Assembly (NCBI GenBank): GCA_022447605.1
Contig: JAKVBG010000024.1
Span: 1-64,000, forward strand
Direction: 5' to 3'
Origin: Mariniblastus sp.
GTDB lineage: Bacteria > Planctomycetota > Planctomycetia > Pirellulales > Pirellulaceae
Length of the DNA: 64,000 nucleotides
The stretch's first letter is position 1; each line of letters opens with the position of its first letter. The notes beneath the pieces were generated by a model, which did no database searches, was not told the origin of the DNA, and saw only the letters and a program-made list of their open reading frames with translations. Shown here piece by piece: positions 18,713 to 27,957 of this stretch. A program made the position numbers and the translations under genes.

Positions 18713-21700
18713 ATGATATTTATCATACAACGTAAGCTTGCGGATGTCCTCACTGTGAAAGTCGGGCTCACAAATATTTTCTTTTTGATCACCGTTATTT
18801 CCTGCGGCTCGGTTTTCGCCAGTTTTCCACAGGATTTCAATGACTCCCAGTTGGAGTATTTTGAAAAGAAGGTGCGCCCGCTTCTGGTAGAGCACTGTTA
18901 CGACTGTCACGGCTCAAGTGAAGAACCGGTCAAAGGAGGACTCAGCCTCCTTTCGCGGCAAGCGCTGCTGGAGGGTGGCGAGACAGGCCCAGCCATCCTG
19001 CCTGGACATCCCGATCAAAGCCTGTTGATCGATGCCATCAATTACGGTGATGTTTATGAAATGCCCCCCGACACCAAGATGTCGGATGAAGACATCGCCA
19101 CGATTGAAAAATGGGTCGCCATGGGCGCACCGTGGCCCGCTGAACCGGACACCTCGGTCAACCCGCAAGAGACATTCAACCTCCAGTCGCGCAGACAGGA
19201 CCACTGGAGCTGGCAGCCCGTCAGATCACAACTGCCACCCCGGGTCAAAAATTCCGACTGGGCCAACGACTCGATCGATCGTTTCATCCTGGCCAAACTC
19301 GAAGCCGCGCAACTGGAACCCGCCCCCCCTGCCGACCGGCGGACGTTGATACGGCGACTCTACTTTGACCTGATCGGATTGCCTCCCACGCCCGAACAGG
19401 TCCAGGCTTATCTCAAGGACCCGTCGCCCCAGGCGACTGCCAAGGTGGTGGATGAATTGCTGGCATCGGAACGATTCGGTGAACGTTGGGCGAGACACTG
19501 GATGGACCTGACACGTTACGCGGAAACCTGCGGTCACGAGTTTGACTACCCTTTGCCACATGCATTCCAATACCGCGATTACCTGATTCGCGCCCTGAAT
19601 GCCGACGTACCGTATGACCAGTTCATCCGGGAACATATCGCCGGGGACCTGTTGAAGACTCCCCGCCATCACCCGACGGAAAAATTCAACGAGTCCGTCC
19701 TGGGTACCGGTTTTTGGTTTCTGGGAGAGGCGACACACGGACCGGTCGATGTCAAGGGAGATGAAGCGGGCCGCGTTGACAACCAGGTCGACGTGATGAC
19801 CAAATCATTCCAGGGATTAACCGTTGCCTGTGCGCGGTGCCATGACCACAAGTTCGATGCGATTTCCACCGAGGATTATTACGCCTTGAGTGGTTACCTG
19901 CAGTCCTCGCGACGACAGCTGGCAATGCTGGATCCCAAGTTGAAAATCGGCCAGGCCCGGCAAGCCAGCCAGCAAGCCCTGCGGAAAGCGGAACGGTTAT
20001 TACCGAAAATCCAGGGACAAATTCGTGAAATCGACCCCGACAAGATGGCTCGCACGATCGAATCGGCACTGCAAGTGCTTCGTCACGACCCGCAATGGAA
20101 CCAGCCAGCAGGTCTCAAGCTGCAGGGAGAATCTCTCAAGGCGACCAACCAGCCTTCCGGAAAGATCGAGGTGCAAAATCTGGCTCCCCGCGGCGAGTAC
20201 CGCTGGGAAGGGGATAAACAGTTTTTCTGGATTGATGGCAAGCCGGGAGAACAGGTTGACTTCGACATCACAATTCCGGATTCGGGTACCGACGAATTTG
20301 CCGCCAAGCTGAACGTCCATTTCACACGAGCCGGTGACTATGCCAATCTGCAGGTGTTGTTGGACGACCAACCGGTTGGCCAGGAACAAAACCTGTTTGA
20401 CCAGGAGGTGACGGTCCAATTAAGAGAAGTCGGACAGGTCCTGCTCAAACCGGGCAAGCACAAACTGAGCTTCCAGATCACCGGCAAGAACGAAGCGGCC
20501 AAACCACGTCATGTTGTCGGGATCGACTTTGTCGAATTTTCACCGATCGTGAAAGTCGACGAATCGTCCAACCAGCGGTTAAGGGATCTAGCCGAAAAGA
20601 ATCAGGTCGACGTGGACCAGATTGAACGCTGGGTCGCCGCGATTAAATCGGAATCTCTCAAATCTCCCGAGCATCCCCTGCATGTTTTGCAGCAAGCTTC
20701 ACGCGAACAACAGGCAATCGATCAAGGTCATGGGAAACATCTACAGGACCACCATCGCCAACAAGTCCAGCGATACGAGGAATACCTGGACCAAACCGAG
20801 TCGTTCGAATCATTTGAACAGGGCATTCCCGCCGACTGGTTCCTGGCCGGGGCTGCGTTTGACAGGGCTGACCAGGATGGTTCCGTTTCGGCAGCCGACT
20901 CCGTGTTGGTTCCACAAGGCATTGCCAATGGCGGAAAATATGGCCGCGAATTTTTTGGTGTTCTCTATTCTCCGACGTTCGAAATCGGCACCGACCAGAT
21001 CCATATCCGGGCCCGCGGTGACCAGGTGTCGATCCGCCTGATCATCGATGGATTCGTCATGGACGTTTTCAACGGCTTGTTGTTCAACGGCTGCCGAACA
21101 AACCTCAACAACGCCAGTGAATTTCGCTGGTACACCCTGGCAGGCGACTTGAGGAACTACCAGGGCCACCGGGCCCACCTGGAAGTGATCGACCATGGAC
21201 ACGGTTTTGCGGAAATTGATGAAGTCCGGTTTTCCGATCGGGGTCCGGTCGCTTTGCCTGGCCGGGCATCCGCGCAGTTGGCCAAGGATGCTCCCGCCGA
21301 TCTTCCCGCCCTGGCCCGTTCCCTGGCAGATTACCTGGTCGAGTCGGCCGTTCAGTGCCGCGATGATGATGACAGCCGCTCTCTCGGTTTCCTGTTGCAG
21401 AATCGTCTTGTCGAACTGCCGTCGCAGGTGGCCACCGGCAGCGCAGCTGACGGAGACCGGGAAACGGATCCACTCATCCGTTTTGACAAATACCGGGAAC
21501 AGGCCATGCAGGCCGCCAGCAAGGCACCGGCGCCGCAAATGGCCGTCGCCATGATCGACGGAACCGGGGAAGACGAGTTCGTGTTTGTTCGTGGCAACCA
21601 CAAGACACTCGGCGCAGTGGCCCAGCGCAGATTCCTCGAAGCACTCAACCCGGAGAAAACAGGCGTCGCCAGTAGTGCCGGAAGCGGCCGCAGTGAGTTG

Positions 21701-22564
21701 GCTGATACGATCGCCAGCCCGGAGAATCCCCTGACATCACGTGTGGCGGTCAACCGGGTTTGGCATCACATGCTGGGCAAGGGAATCGTCCCATCGGTTG
21801 ACAATTTTGGCGTACTGGGCCAGTCACCCTCCCATCCGGAACTGCTGGACTACCTGGCCGCCGAATTTGTTGCCGACCAATGGTCGATCAAGCGGCTGAT
21901 CCGACGGATCGCCCTTTCGCAAACGTACCAGATGTCGAGCACGATGAATGCCGATGCCGAAGAACAGGACCCATCCAACCGCTGGTTACACCGCGCTCCG
22001 ATCAAACGTTTGCAGGGGGAATCGATCCGCGATGCGATCCTGGCCTGCACCGGCGAATTGGACACCACCATGTACGGGCCCTCGGTTCCCATCCACCTGA
22101 CCTCCTTCATGAGCGGTCGGGGTCGTCCCGGCAGGAATGGCCCACTGGATGGCAACCGGCGAAGAAGTGTTTATATCGAGGTCCGCCGGAATTTCCTCTC
22201 ACCCATGATGCTTGCCTTTGACACGCCGATCCCGTTCAACACAATCGGCCGTCGCAACCAATCGAATGTTCCCGCCCAAGCCCTGATCCTGCTCAACGAT
22301 CCATTTGTGATGGACCAGGCCAAGAAATGGGGCGAAAAGCTGGCCGGCACACAGGGCACTCTGGATGAAAAAATCTCGTCAATTTACCGCACAACCCTCG
22401 GTCGCGAACCGACTGAGGAGGAACTCGGGCAGAGCAGACTGTTCCTGCAACAGCAGGCGAAGGAACTGGGTGTTGGCTCGGACGACGCGCTGGCCAACGC
22501 CCAGGTATGGGCTGACTTCTGCCACGTCATGTTCAATGTGAAAGAATTCATCTACCTTTACTAG
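18713..22564 (+). CDS. Planctomycete cytochrome c / DUF1549 / DUF1553 protein
   Basis: Very large exported protein of 1283 residues. After a hydrophobic leader (about 21-40) comes a planctomycete-type cytochrome c domain with the haem motif CYDCH at residues 62-66. A DUF1549 region follows (about 185-390; SIDRFILAKLEAA, RRLYFDLIGLPPTPEQV, FGERWARHWMDLTRYAE) with a second Cys pair in ACARCHDHKFDAI. A long middle region has a carbohydrate-binding-like beta segment (about 450-620), and DUF1553 lies near the C-terminus (from NPLTSRVAVNRVWHHMLGKG, about 1000-1240). The start at 18713 (ATG) is preferred over a TTG at 18677. The adjacent DUF1501 gene is the usual partner. These pairs are abundant in planctomycetes and their function remains undetermined. 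Confidence 0.93.
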   Translation: MIFIIQRKLADVLTVKVGLTNIFFLITVISCGSVFASFPQDFNDSQLEYFEKKVRPLLVEHCYDCHGSSEEPVKGGLSLLSRQALLEGGETGPAILPGHPDQSLLIDAINYGDVYEMPPDTKMSDEDIATIEKWVAMGAPWPAEPDTSVNPQETFNLQSRRQDHWSWQPVRSQLPPRVKNSDWANDSIDRFILAKLEAAQLEPAPPADRRTLIRRLYFDLIGLPPTPEQVQAYLKDPSPQATAKVVDELLASERFGERWARHWMDLTRYAETCGHEFDYPLPHAFQYRDYLIRALNADVPYDQFIREHIAGDLLKTPRHHPTEKFNESVLGTGFWFLGEATHGPVDVKGDEAGRVDNQVDVMTKSFQGLTVACARCHDHKFDAISTEDYYALSGYLQSSRRQLAMLDPKLKIGQARQASQQALRKAERLLPKIQGQIREIDPDKMARTIESALQVLRHDPQWNQPAGLKLQGESLKATNQPSGKIEVQNLAPRGEYRWEGDKQFFWIDGKPGEQVDFDITIPDSGTDEFAAKLNVHFTRAGDYANLQVLLDDQPVGQEQNLFDQEVTVQLREVGQVLLKPGKHKLSFQITGKNEAAKPRHVVGIDFVEFSPIVKVDESSNQRLRDLAEKNQVDVDQIERWVAAIKSESLKSPEHPLHVLQQASREQQAIDQGHGKHLQDHHRQQVQRYEEYLDQTESFESFEQGIPADWFLAGAAFDRADQDGSVSAADSVLVPQGIANGGKYGREFFGVLYSPTFEIGTDQIHIRARGDQVSIRLIIDGFVMDVFNGLLFNGCRTNLNNASEFRWYTLAGDLRNYQGHRAHLEVIDHGHGFAEIDEVRFSDRGPVALPGRASAQLAKDAPADLPALARSLADYLVESAVQCRDDDDSRSLGFLLQNRLVELPSQVATGSAADGDRETDPLIRFDKYREQAMQAASKAPAPQMAVAMIDGTGEDEFVFVRGNHKTLGAVAQRRFLEALNPEKTGVASSAGSGRSELADTIASPENPLTSRVAVNRVWHHMLGKGIVPSVDNFGVLGQSPSHPELLDYLAAEFVADQWSIKRLIRRIALSQTYQMSSTMNADAEEQDPSNRWLHRAPIKRLQGESIRDAILACTGELDTTMYGPSVPIHLTSFMSGRGRPGRNGPLDGNRRRSVYIEVRRNFLSPMMLAFDTPIPFNTIGRRNQSNVPAQALILLNDPFVMDQAKKWGEKLAGTQGTLDEKISSIYRTTLGREPTEEELGQSRLFLQQQAKELGVGSDDALANAQVWADFCHVMFNVKEFIYLY

Positions 22565-22577
22565 CAATTGGTGCGCC

Positions 22578-24032
22578 ATGCCACATTCATCCCACTGCAA
22601 TCAGTTCCGGGCCGCCGGCCAGACACGACGCGAAATCCTCCGCAATGCGGCCTGTGGATTTGGAGCGGTCGCCCTCTCTTCATTGATGGCGGACCCGAAC
22701 TATGCCGGGCTGGTACCCGCTGACGATGAATTGCCGCCCAACTCGCTCCAACCCCGCCAGAGCCACTTCAAACCGAAGGTAAAAAGAGTCGTCTACCTCT
22801 ACATGGACGGGGGACCCTCGCAAGTCGACACGTTTGACCCAAAGCCGCGTTTGGCGCAGGAAAATGGTCAGCCGTTCAAGATGCAGATTGAACCGACCCA
22901 GTTCAATAACATCGGCAAGACGCTGGCAAGCCCCTGGAAATTCCAACAGCACGGAGAGTGTGGAACACCGGTTAGCGAGCTGTTTCCCAATATTGCCAAA
23001 CATGTCGATGACATGGCCGTTATCCGTTCCATGTTCAGCAATTTCTCGGAACATACCAATGCCAACTATTTCCTGCATACCGGTAACGGTTTCCAAGGCC
23101 GGCCGAGCATGGGCGCCTGGATTGGCTATGGGCTCGGTTCCGAATGCCAGGACCTGCCCGGTTTCATCGTCCTCAACGGGGGCCTGATCCCGCCCGGTGG
23201 CCTGGACTGTTTCAATAGCGGATTTCTGCCGGCCACGTTTCAGGGTTCCATCTTCAACGCGGGTGATACGCCGATCGCCAACATCCGGCGACGGGAAAGG
23301 ACCGAGAAGTTGCAGCGCAACAAGCTGGACCTGTTAAAGCAACTCGACACAACGGCCCGCCACCAGCGGGGTGCCACCGACCAGATCGAATCGGCCATCG
23401 CCAATTACGAGCTGGCCTACCGGATGCAAGGCTCCGTACCCGACCTGGCCAGTCTGGAGGGAGAGACGGAACAGACCCGCGAGATGTACGGTTTGAATGC
23501 CAAGACCAAAGGGACTGCCACGTTTGGGCGGCAATGCCTGGTCGCGCGACGTCTGCTGGAACGGGGAGTACGCTTCATTGAACTGACCTGCCCCGGCGTG
23601 GGCCACGACCGCTGGGATCAGCATGGCAATCTGAAAAAAGGTCACGAGGACAACGCGAAGTCCGTTGATCAGGGAATCGCTGCCCTGCTTACCGATCTGA
23701 AACAGCGCGGCTTGTTCGAAGACACACTGGTGGTCTGGTCAGGGGAATTTGGTCGAACCCCGTTTGCTCAGGGAACCAACGGTCGGGATCACAACCCGTT
23801 CGGTTTCAGCCTCTGGCTGGCCGGCGGGGGGATCAAGGGCGGCACCATCCTCGGGGCAACGGACGAGTATGGGTACAAGGCGGTTGAAAACAAGGTGGAG
23901 ATCCACGACCTGCACGCCACGATGCTTCACTTGCTGGGAATGGACCACAAACAATTGACGTATCGGTGGTCGGGTCGGGATATGCGGCTGACCGACGTCC
24001 ACGGAAAATTGATCCCGCAAATCCTGGCTTGA
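22578..24032 (+). CDS. DUF1501 domain protein (alkaline-phosphatase-like superfamily)
   Basis: Protein of 484 residues with a twin-arginine-like leader (TRREILRNAACGFGAVALSSLM). The DUF1501 body starts at VKRVVYLYMDGGPSQVDTFDPKP and continues with GTPVSELFPNIAKHVDDMAVIRSM, GVRFIELTCPG, DTLVVWSGEFGRTPFAQG and GRDHNPFGFSLWLAGGGIKGG, blocks related to sulfatase and phosphatase metal sites. It is 13 bases downstream of the cytochrome/DUF1549/DUF1553 gene, the standard two-gene planctomycete arrangement, so both are probably exported and act together. Substrate unknown. Confidence 0.94.
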   Translation: MPHSSHCNQFRAAGQTRREILRNAACGFGAVALSSLMADPNYAGLVPADDELPPNSLQPRQSHFKPKVKRVVYLYMDGGPSQVDTFDPKPRLAQENGQPFKMQIEPTQFNNIGKTLASPWKFQQHGECGTPVSELFPNIAKHVDDMAVIRSMFSNFSEHTNANYFLHTGNGFQGRPSMGAWIGYGLGSECQDLPGFIVLNGGLIPPGGLDCFNSGFLPATFQGSIFNAGDTPIANIRRRERTEKLQRNKLDLLKQLDTTARHQRGATDQIESAIANYELAYRMQGSVPDLASLEGETEQTREMYGLNAKTKGTATFGRQCLVARRLLERGVRFIELTCPGVGHDRWDQHGNLKKGHEDNAKSVDQGIAALLTDLKQRGLFEDTLVVWSGEFGRTPFAQGTNGRDHNPFGFSLWLAGGGIKGGTILGATDEYGYKAVENKVEIHDLHATMLHLLGMDHKQLTYRWSGRDMRLTDVHGKLIPQILA

Positions 24033-24035
24033 TCC

Positions 24036-24854
24036 ATGTTCGAATTGGGCAAGTCAATCGAGGCAATTGGCATTCTCGGAATTCCGTACGATGCGGACTC
24101 GTCCTTCCTGGCCGGTTGTCGCAAAGGCCCGGCAGCAATTCGCGCCGCGATGGCCTGCCCATCAGGCAACTGGGTGACAGAGAACGGTCTCGACCTGGAA
24201 GAACACCCACGGATCCGGGACCTGGGCGATGTCGAGTTGGTCGATTCGGTCGACCCCAGAACGGCAATCGAATCGGCGCTCCAGCTCGCCTTGAAACAGA
24301 ACCTGGCAACGCTCTCGTTGGGTGGTGATCACTCCGTTACATATCCTATCTTAAAGGCTTACGCTGGCCACTTTGGTCCGATCAACGTATTGCAGCTCGA
24401 CGCGCATCCGGACCTGTACGACGCGCTGGATGGAAATCGTTTTTCCCATGCCTGTCCGTTTGCCCGGGCCCACGAAGACGGCTTGATCCAAAGGCATGTT
24501 CAAATCGGAATTCGAACGATGACACCGCATCAACAAACCCAAGCGGACCGATTCGGTGTCGAAGTCCGTCCCATGGCCACCCCACAGGCCATTAACAAAC
24601 TCGATTTTTCCGGCCCGGTCTACCTGACCCTGGACCTGGATGTCCTCGACCCGGCTTTCGCTCCCGGCGTCAGTCATTACGAACCGGGTGGGATGTCCGT
24701 TCGTGACATCCTGTCCATCATTCAAAACCTGGATGGACTGATCGGGGCAGACATCGTGGAGCTGAACCCGGATCGCGATTTCCAGGAGATGACGGCAAGG
24801 GTGGCAGCCAAGTGCATGAAAGAGATCCTGGCCAGAATACTGGGCAATAGCTAA
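24036..24854 (+). CDS. Agmatinase/arginase family (ureohydrolase) protein
   Basis: Cytoplasmic 272-residue binuclear manganese hydrolase. Family motifs are present in order: SLGGDHSVTYP (about residues 94-104), VLQLDAHPDLYDA (about 118-130) and LTLDLDVLDPAFAPGVSHYEPGG (about 195-218). These supply the His and Asp metal ligands. Agmatinases and arginases release urea; guanidinobutyrase and formimidoylglutamase are equally possible by sequence alone. The ATG comes 3 bases after the DUF1501 stop, so it is probably translated from the same message. That is an unexpected partner for an exported cytochrome/DUF1501 pair. Confidence 0.9.
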   Translation: MFELGKSIEAIGILGIPYDADSSFLAGCRKGPAAIRAAMACPSGNWVTENGLDLEEHPRIRDLGDVELVDSVDPRTAIESALQLALKQNLATLSLGGDHSVTYPILKAYAGHFGPINVLQLDAHPDLYDALDGNRFSHACPFARAHEDGLIQRHVQIGIRTMTPHQQTQADRFGVEVRPMATPQAINKLDFSGPVYLTLDLDVLDPAFAPGVSHYEPGGMSVRDILSIIQNLDGLIGADIVELNPDRDFQEMTARVAAKCMKEILARILGNS

Positions 24855-24879
24855 TCCGCGCGTCCCCTGCCTCAGGGCC

Positions 24880-26160
24880 TTAAGCAGAACCGTTCTGAAC
24901 GACCTGCTGCAGCACCTGAAAATAATCCGGAAAGGTCTTCGCTACACAGCCTGGGTCGAGGATCCGAATGCCCGACCGCTTCAGTCCGGCCAGGGCAAAA
25001 CTCATCGCCATCCGGTGATCTTGGTAAGTATCGATTGTCGCCGGATCGATCGCAGCGGGCGGATGAATCACCAACCCATCTTCATGTTCCTCAACCGTCG
25101 CCCCCAGTTTCCTCAATTCGACTGCCAGGTTACCGACCCGATCGGTCTCCTTGACCCGGTTATGGGCAATGCCGCGAATCCGCGTTGGACCTTCGACAAA
25201 CAGGGCAACCACTGCCAACGTCTGGGCCGTATCACTGAAGTCCGCCATATCGATGTCGATCCCCAGCCGGGCCGGACCCGTAACCGAAATTCCGTTCGAC
25301 TGGCAATCGACCTGGCACCCCATGGCGGCCAGCGCTTCAACAAATCGAACATCCCCCTGCAGGGAATCCCGGTTCAAGCCAGCCACCCGAACGGTACCAC
25401 CACACAGCGCGGCCACCGCCCAAAAATAACTGGCCGCCGAAGCATCGGGCTCGATCGCGTAGTGGCAGGCAACGTATTTTTGGCCCGCGGCAATTTCCGC
25501 CTCGTTCTGTCCATCCCGTTCGACACGGACACCAAACGCTTCCATCACACGACAAGTCATTTCCACGTACGGCCAGGAGACACAGGGCTGGGAAATCGCA
25601 ATCTGCAAACCGTTGACGGCCAAGGGTGCACCCATCAGCAACCCACTCAAGTACTGACTGGAAACATCGCCTGCAATTCCAGTCTGCCGCTGATGGGCGC
25701 CACTCGAATCGATCGAAACAGGCGGACACTCCCCGGGCGACTCCGCTTCAATTTGCACTCCCAGTTTCTGCAACGCTGCTACCAGCGGACCGATGGGGCG
25801 TTCCCGCATCCGGGGCACACCGTCCAAACGGTAGGTACCACCGGCGAGGGCCAGCGCCGCGGTGAGAAAACGGATCGTGGTACCGCTGTTTTCGACAAAC
25901 AGTTCGGCCGCCGGGTTGGGAATCTCGCCTGCACAGCCGTGGATCTGCAACGTTCGACCACCATCACTTGCCTCGACACCAATTCCCAACTTCCCCAGCG
26001 ATTCAACCATCACCCGGGTATCGTCACTGACCAGCGCCCCGCTCAATTCGGACAGACCGTCGGCCAGCGCCGCGCACAACAGGGCGCGGTTGGTCAGGCT
26101 CTTTGATCCGGGAAGATCGACGGAAACATCGACCGGGCCGGCAACAGGTTGAATTTCGAT
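24880..26160 (-). CDS. aroA: 3-phosphoshikimate 1-carboxyvinyltransferase (EPSP synthase)
   Basis: Sixth step of the shikimate pathway, transferring enolpyruvyl from PEP to shikimate-3-phosphate. Diagnostic blocks are LPGSKSLTNRALLCAALADG at the N-terminus (substrate Lys-Ser), NSGTTIRFLTAALA (about residue 93), GDVSSQYLSGLLMGAP (about 165), VKETDRVGNLAVEL (about 335) and TYQDHRMAMSFALAGL near the C-terminus. Starting at ATC (26160) the protein has 426 residues, the normal length. No ATG, GTG, TTG or CTG occurs in frame between the upstream stop (just beyond 26300) and the Lys-Ser block. A TTG at 26079 would delete essential residues. A GGGAGGGAG ribosome site sits 5 bases before ATC. Confidence 0.93.
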   Translation of the reverse strand: MEIQPVAGPVDVSVDLPGSKSLTNRALLCAALADGLSELSGALVSDDTRVMVESLGKLGIGVEASDGGRTLQIHGCAGEIPNPAAELFVENSGTTIRFLTAALALAGGTYRLDGVPRMRERPIGPLVAALQKLGVQIEAESPGECPPVSIDSSGAHQRQTGIAGDVSSQYLSGLLMGAPLAVNGLQIAISQPCVSWPYVEMTCRVMEAFGVRVERDGQNEAEIAAGQKYVACHYAIEPDASAASYFWAVAALCGGTVRVAGLNRDSLQGDVRFVEALAAMGCQVDCQSNGISVTGPARLGIDIDMADFSDTAQTLAVVALFVEGPTRIRGIAHNRVKETDRVGNLAVELRKLGATVEEHEDGLVIHPPAAIDPATIDTYQDHRMAMSFALAGLKRSGIRILDPGCVAKTFPDYFQVLQQVVQNGSA

Positions 26161-26165
26161 CGTCG

Positions 26166-26174
26166 CTCCCTCCC
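26166..26174 (-). promoter_or_regulatory. Strong Shine-Dalgarno before aroA ATC codon
   Basis: On the minus strand this reads GGGAGGGAG. Its GGAGG core ends 8 bases before the ATC at 26160 and 5 bases before an ACG at 26163. This spacing supports initiation at ATC (giving M-EIQPV...). Confidence 0.6.
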
Positions 26175-26370
26175 GACAAACAGCTTGACAGCCCGCCTCA
26201 AACCATGGGCGGGATGAAAACGGGATGCCCGACTGGGTGAGACCAGACCAGCAACCGTGTCCATCAATCCAGCCGACCTTGGCCGGGTGGCTGACTCCTC
26301 CATGTTACCTTACCGCAGACGTGCGGGAAAATGCCCGCTGGCCGGTTTTCAAGTTCCTGGCCCGAGACAA

Positions 26371-26399
26371 TTGCGAACGAGCCGGAACAGACTTATACT
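26371..26399 (+). promoter_or_regulatory. Putative sigma-70 promoter of the TIM-barrel gene
   Basis: TTGCGA (26371-26376) and TATACT (26394-26399) are 17 bases apart: 4/6 and 5/6 matches to the E. coli consensus. The -10 box ends about 110 bases before the ATG at 26511. Prediction only. Confidence 0.4.
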
Positions 26400-26510
26400 C
26401 GATCGGCAGCTCACTCTGTTGTGAGAAAATGGCCCGCTGGCCGTTCGCGGACGATCGACACCCAAACCGAATCATCGAATCGGTTACCGGACCCTGCTCA
26501 GGAGACATGA

Positions 26511-27524
26511 ATGGACAACTCAAATCAAACAGACCAACGCTGGGACCGTCGCCGGTTTCTGGGAGTATCGGCCGCCGCATTGGCTGGCTCCGCTGCCTTG
26601 CCTGGTTTCACCAGTAACGTACTCGGCGGCGAAACCACACCGGCAGTCCCTTTCAGGATTTCGCTGGCCGAATGGTCGCTTCACCGGACGATCCGCAGCA
26701 AGAAGATCTCGAATCTCGATTTCCCCCAGGTCTCGCGGGAAGAATTCGGGATCGACGCGATCGAATATGTTAACCAGTTCTTCAAAACCGAAGTCGACGA
26801 TCCCAAATATATGGACCAGCTGAAACAGCGCTGTTCGGACCACGGCGTCCGCTCGCTGCTGATCATGGTCGATGGCGAAGGGAAATTGGGGGATCCGAAC
26901 GAAAAGAACCGGATGAAAGCGGTCGAAAACCACCGCCGCTGGTTGCGGGCTGCCCAGGAACTTGGTTGTCACTCGATTCGGGTCAATGCCGGGTCCCAAG
27001 GGAGCTACGAGGAACAGGTCAAACTGGCGGCCGACGGGCTCAGCCGCCTGAGTGAAATGGCGACCGAATACTGCCAGAATGTCATTGTCGAGAACCATGG
27101 CGGCCTCTCATCCAACGGCGCCTGGCTGGCCGAAGTGATCGAGACCGTGAATATGAAGAATTGTGGGACACTGCCCGATTTCGGCAATTTCAAGCTCTCC
27201 AAAGATGAATGGTACGACCGATACAAGGGGGTCAAAGAGCTGATGCCGTACGCCAAGGCGGTCAGCGCTAAAAGTCATCAATTTGATGACGAAGGGAACG
27301 AGAAGGCGACCGATTATTTCCGAATGATGAAAATCGTGCTCGATGCGGGCTACCGGGGGTATGTCGGGATCGAGTTCGAAGGGGGCGGCGGCGAATACAA
27401 GGGAGTCCACGCCACGAAGAAGCTGCTGGAGCGATGCCAGGAGGAATTTGCCCATATGACCCGGTCCACCTCGTCCGGGCGACGCCGCTGGCTGCCGAGA
27501 CTGAGGAATCACCTCGACCGGTAA
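26511..27524 (+). CDS. Twin-arginine exported sugar phosphate isomerase/epimerase-like TIM barrel
   Basis: Protein of 337 residues with a classical twin-arginine leader (RRRFLGVSAAALAGSAALPG) preceded by GGAG at 26501-26504. The rest is a xylose-isomerase-like TIM barrel: VPFRISLAEWSLHRTI, FGIDAIEYVNQFF, SIRVNAGSQG, VIVENHGGLSSN (metal Glu/His region), GTLPDFGNF, AVSAKSHQFDDEG and GYRGYVGIEFEGGG. This order matches the AP endonuclease 2 / sugar isomerase family common among exported planctomycete proteins. The substrate is unknown and it may act on periplasmic sugars. It is followed by a likely terminator at 27638. Confidence 0.9.
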   Translation: MDNSNQTDQRWDRRRFLGVSAAALAGSAALPGFTSNVLGGETTPAVPFRISLAEWSLHRTIRSKKISNLDFPQVSREEFGIDAIEYVNQFFKTEVDDPKYMDQLKQRCSDHGVRSLLIMVDGEGKLGDPNEKNRMKAVENHRRWLRAAQELGCHSIRVNAGSQGSYEEQVKLAADGLSRLSEMATEYCQNVIVENHGGLSSNGAWLAEVIETVNMKNCGTLPDFGNFKLSKDEWYDRYKGVKELMPYAKAVSAKSHQFDDEGNEKATDYFRMMKIVLDAGYRGYVGIEFEGGGGEYKGVHATKKLLERCQEEFAHMTRSTSSGRRRWLPRLRNHLDR

Positions 27525-27637
27525 CCGTCAGGGAAACGATTCCGGGGAGACGCCCCGGATTGCGAGCCGTGAAAAAAGATCTTTTTTTCGGTTAGCAAGA
27601 ATGAGGTTTACCCGGCTTACCAAATCTGTAAAAAGAG

Positions 27638-27668
27638 AGCTCGATCTGACCAAGATCGGGCTTTTTTT
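27638..27668 (+). terminator. Rho-independent terminator after TIM-barrel gene
   Basis: 10-bp stem agctcgatct / agatcgggct (one wobble pair) with a 5-base loop, followed by an uninterrupted T run. Confidence 0.8.
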
Positions 27669-27729
27669 CATATTTTGTCATCGCGATTACCAGAATGACT
27701 AAAGAGAGACACTTAGGTTTTGCAACCAC

Positions 27730-27784
27730 CTCGCCTGCTTAATTGTTGTGCATGAATTCGATGCACAAGAAACATGCAGGCGAG
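27730..27784 (+). repeat. Nested inverted repeat upstream of the ribbon-helix-helix gene
   Basis: Outer arms ctcgcctgc (27730-27738) and gcaggcgag (27776-27784) pair over 9 bp. A symmetrical 7/7 internal loop follows, and inner arms ttgtgcat (27746-27753) and atgcacaa (27761-27768) pair over 8 bp around a 7-base loop. It lies 174 bases before the start codon of a ribbon-helix-helix gene. It may be an operator or an RNA structure. Confidence 0.75.
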
Positions 27785-27957
27785 CATTCTTTATTTGCAA
27801 AATGCCAGATTTGACGTAAGTGCTTGCAAATTATTGATATTACAACGACGACTTGCCGGCACTTCCATCATGGGGGCAAAAGGCATCGGTGGGACACAGA
27901 TAGATGTCAGCCGAGCCGGATCCAAGCTTTATTTTGCTTCCCTGAAAGGAGTCATTC

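Larger units (their letters stand above)
26161..26510. other. Divergent intergenic region between aroA and the TIM-barrel gene
   Basis: About 350 bases holding the aroA ribosome site and the promoter region of the TIM-barrel gene. The frame of aroA stays open upstream to about 26300 but contains no usual start codon. No further gene is recognised. Confidence 0.45.
27525..27957. other. Regulatory intergenic region: terminators plus nested inverted repeat
   Basis: Contains a 7-bp GC hairpin right after the stop (27541-27559), an A6/T7 palindrome at 27571-27587, a terminator at 27638-27668, and a nested dyad at 27730-27784 ahead of the ribbon-helix-helix gene. No protein-coding frame in this interval is convincing; an open frame starting at 27774 overlaps the real gene in another phase. 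Confidence 0.6.

Noticed and set aside
26094..26303. 69-residue reverse-strand ORF just upstream of the aroA core, with an ATG
   Set aside because: It is in a different frame from aroA and has no homology; the conserved N-terminus of AroA is in the frame that lacks a usual start.
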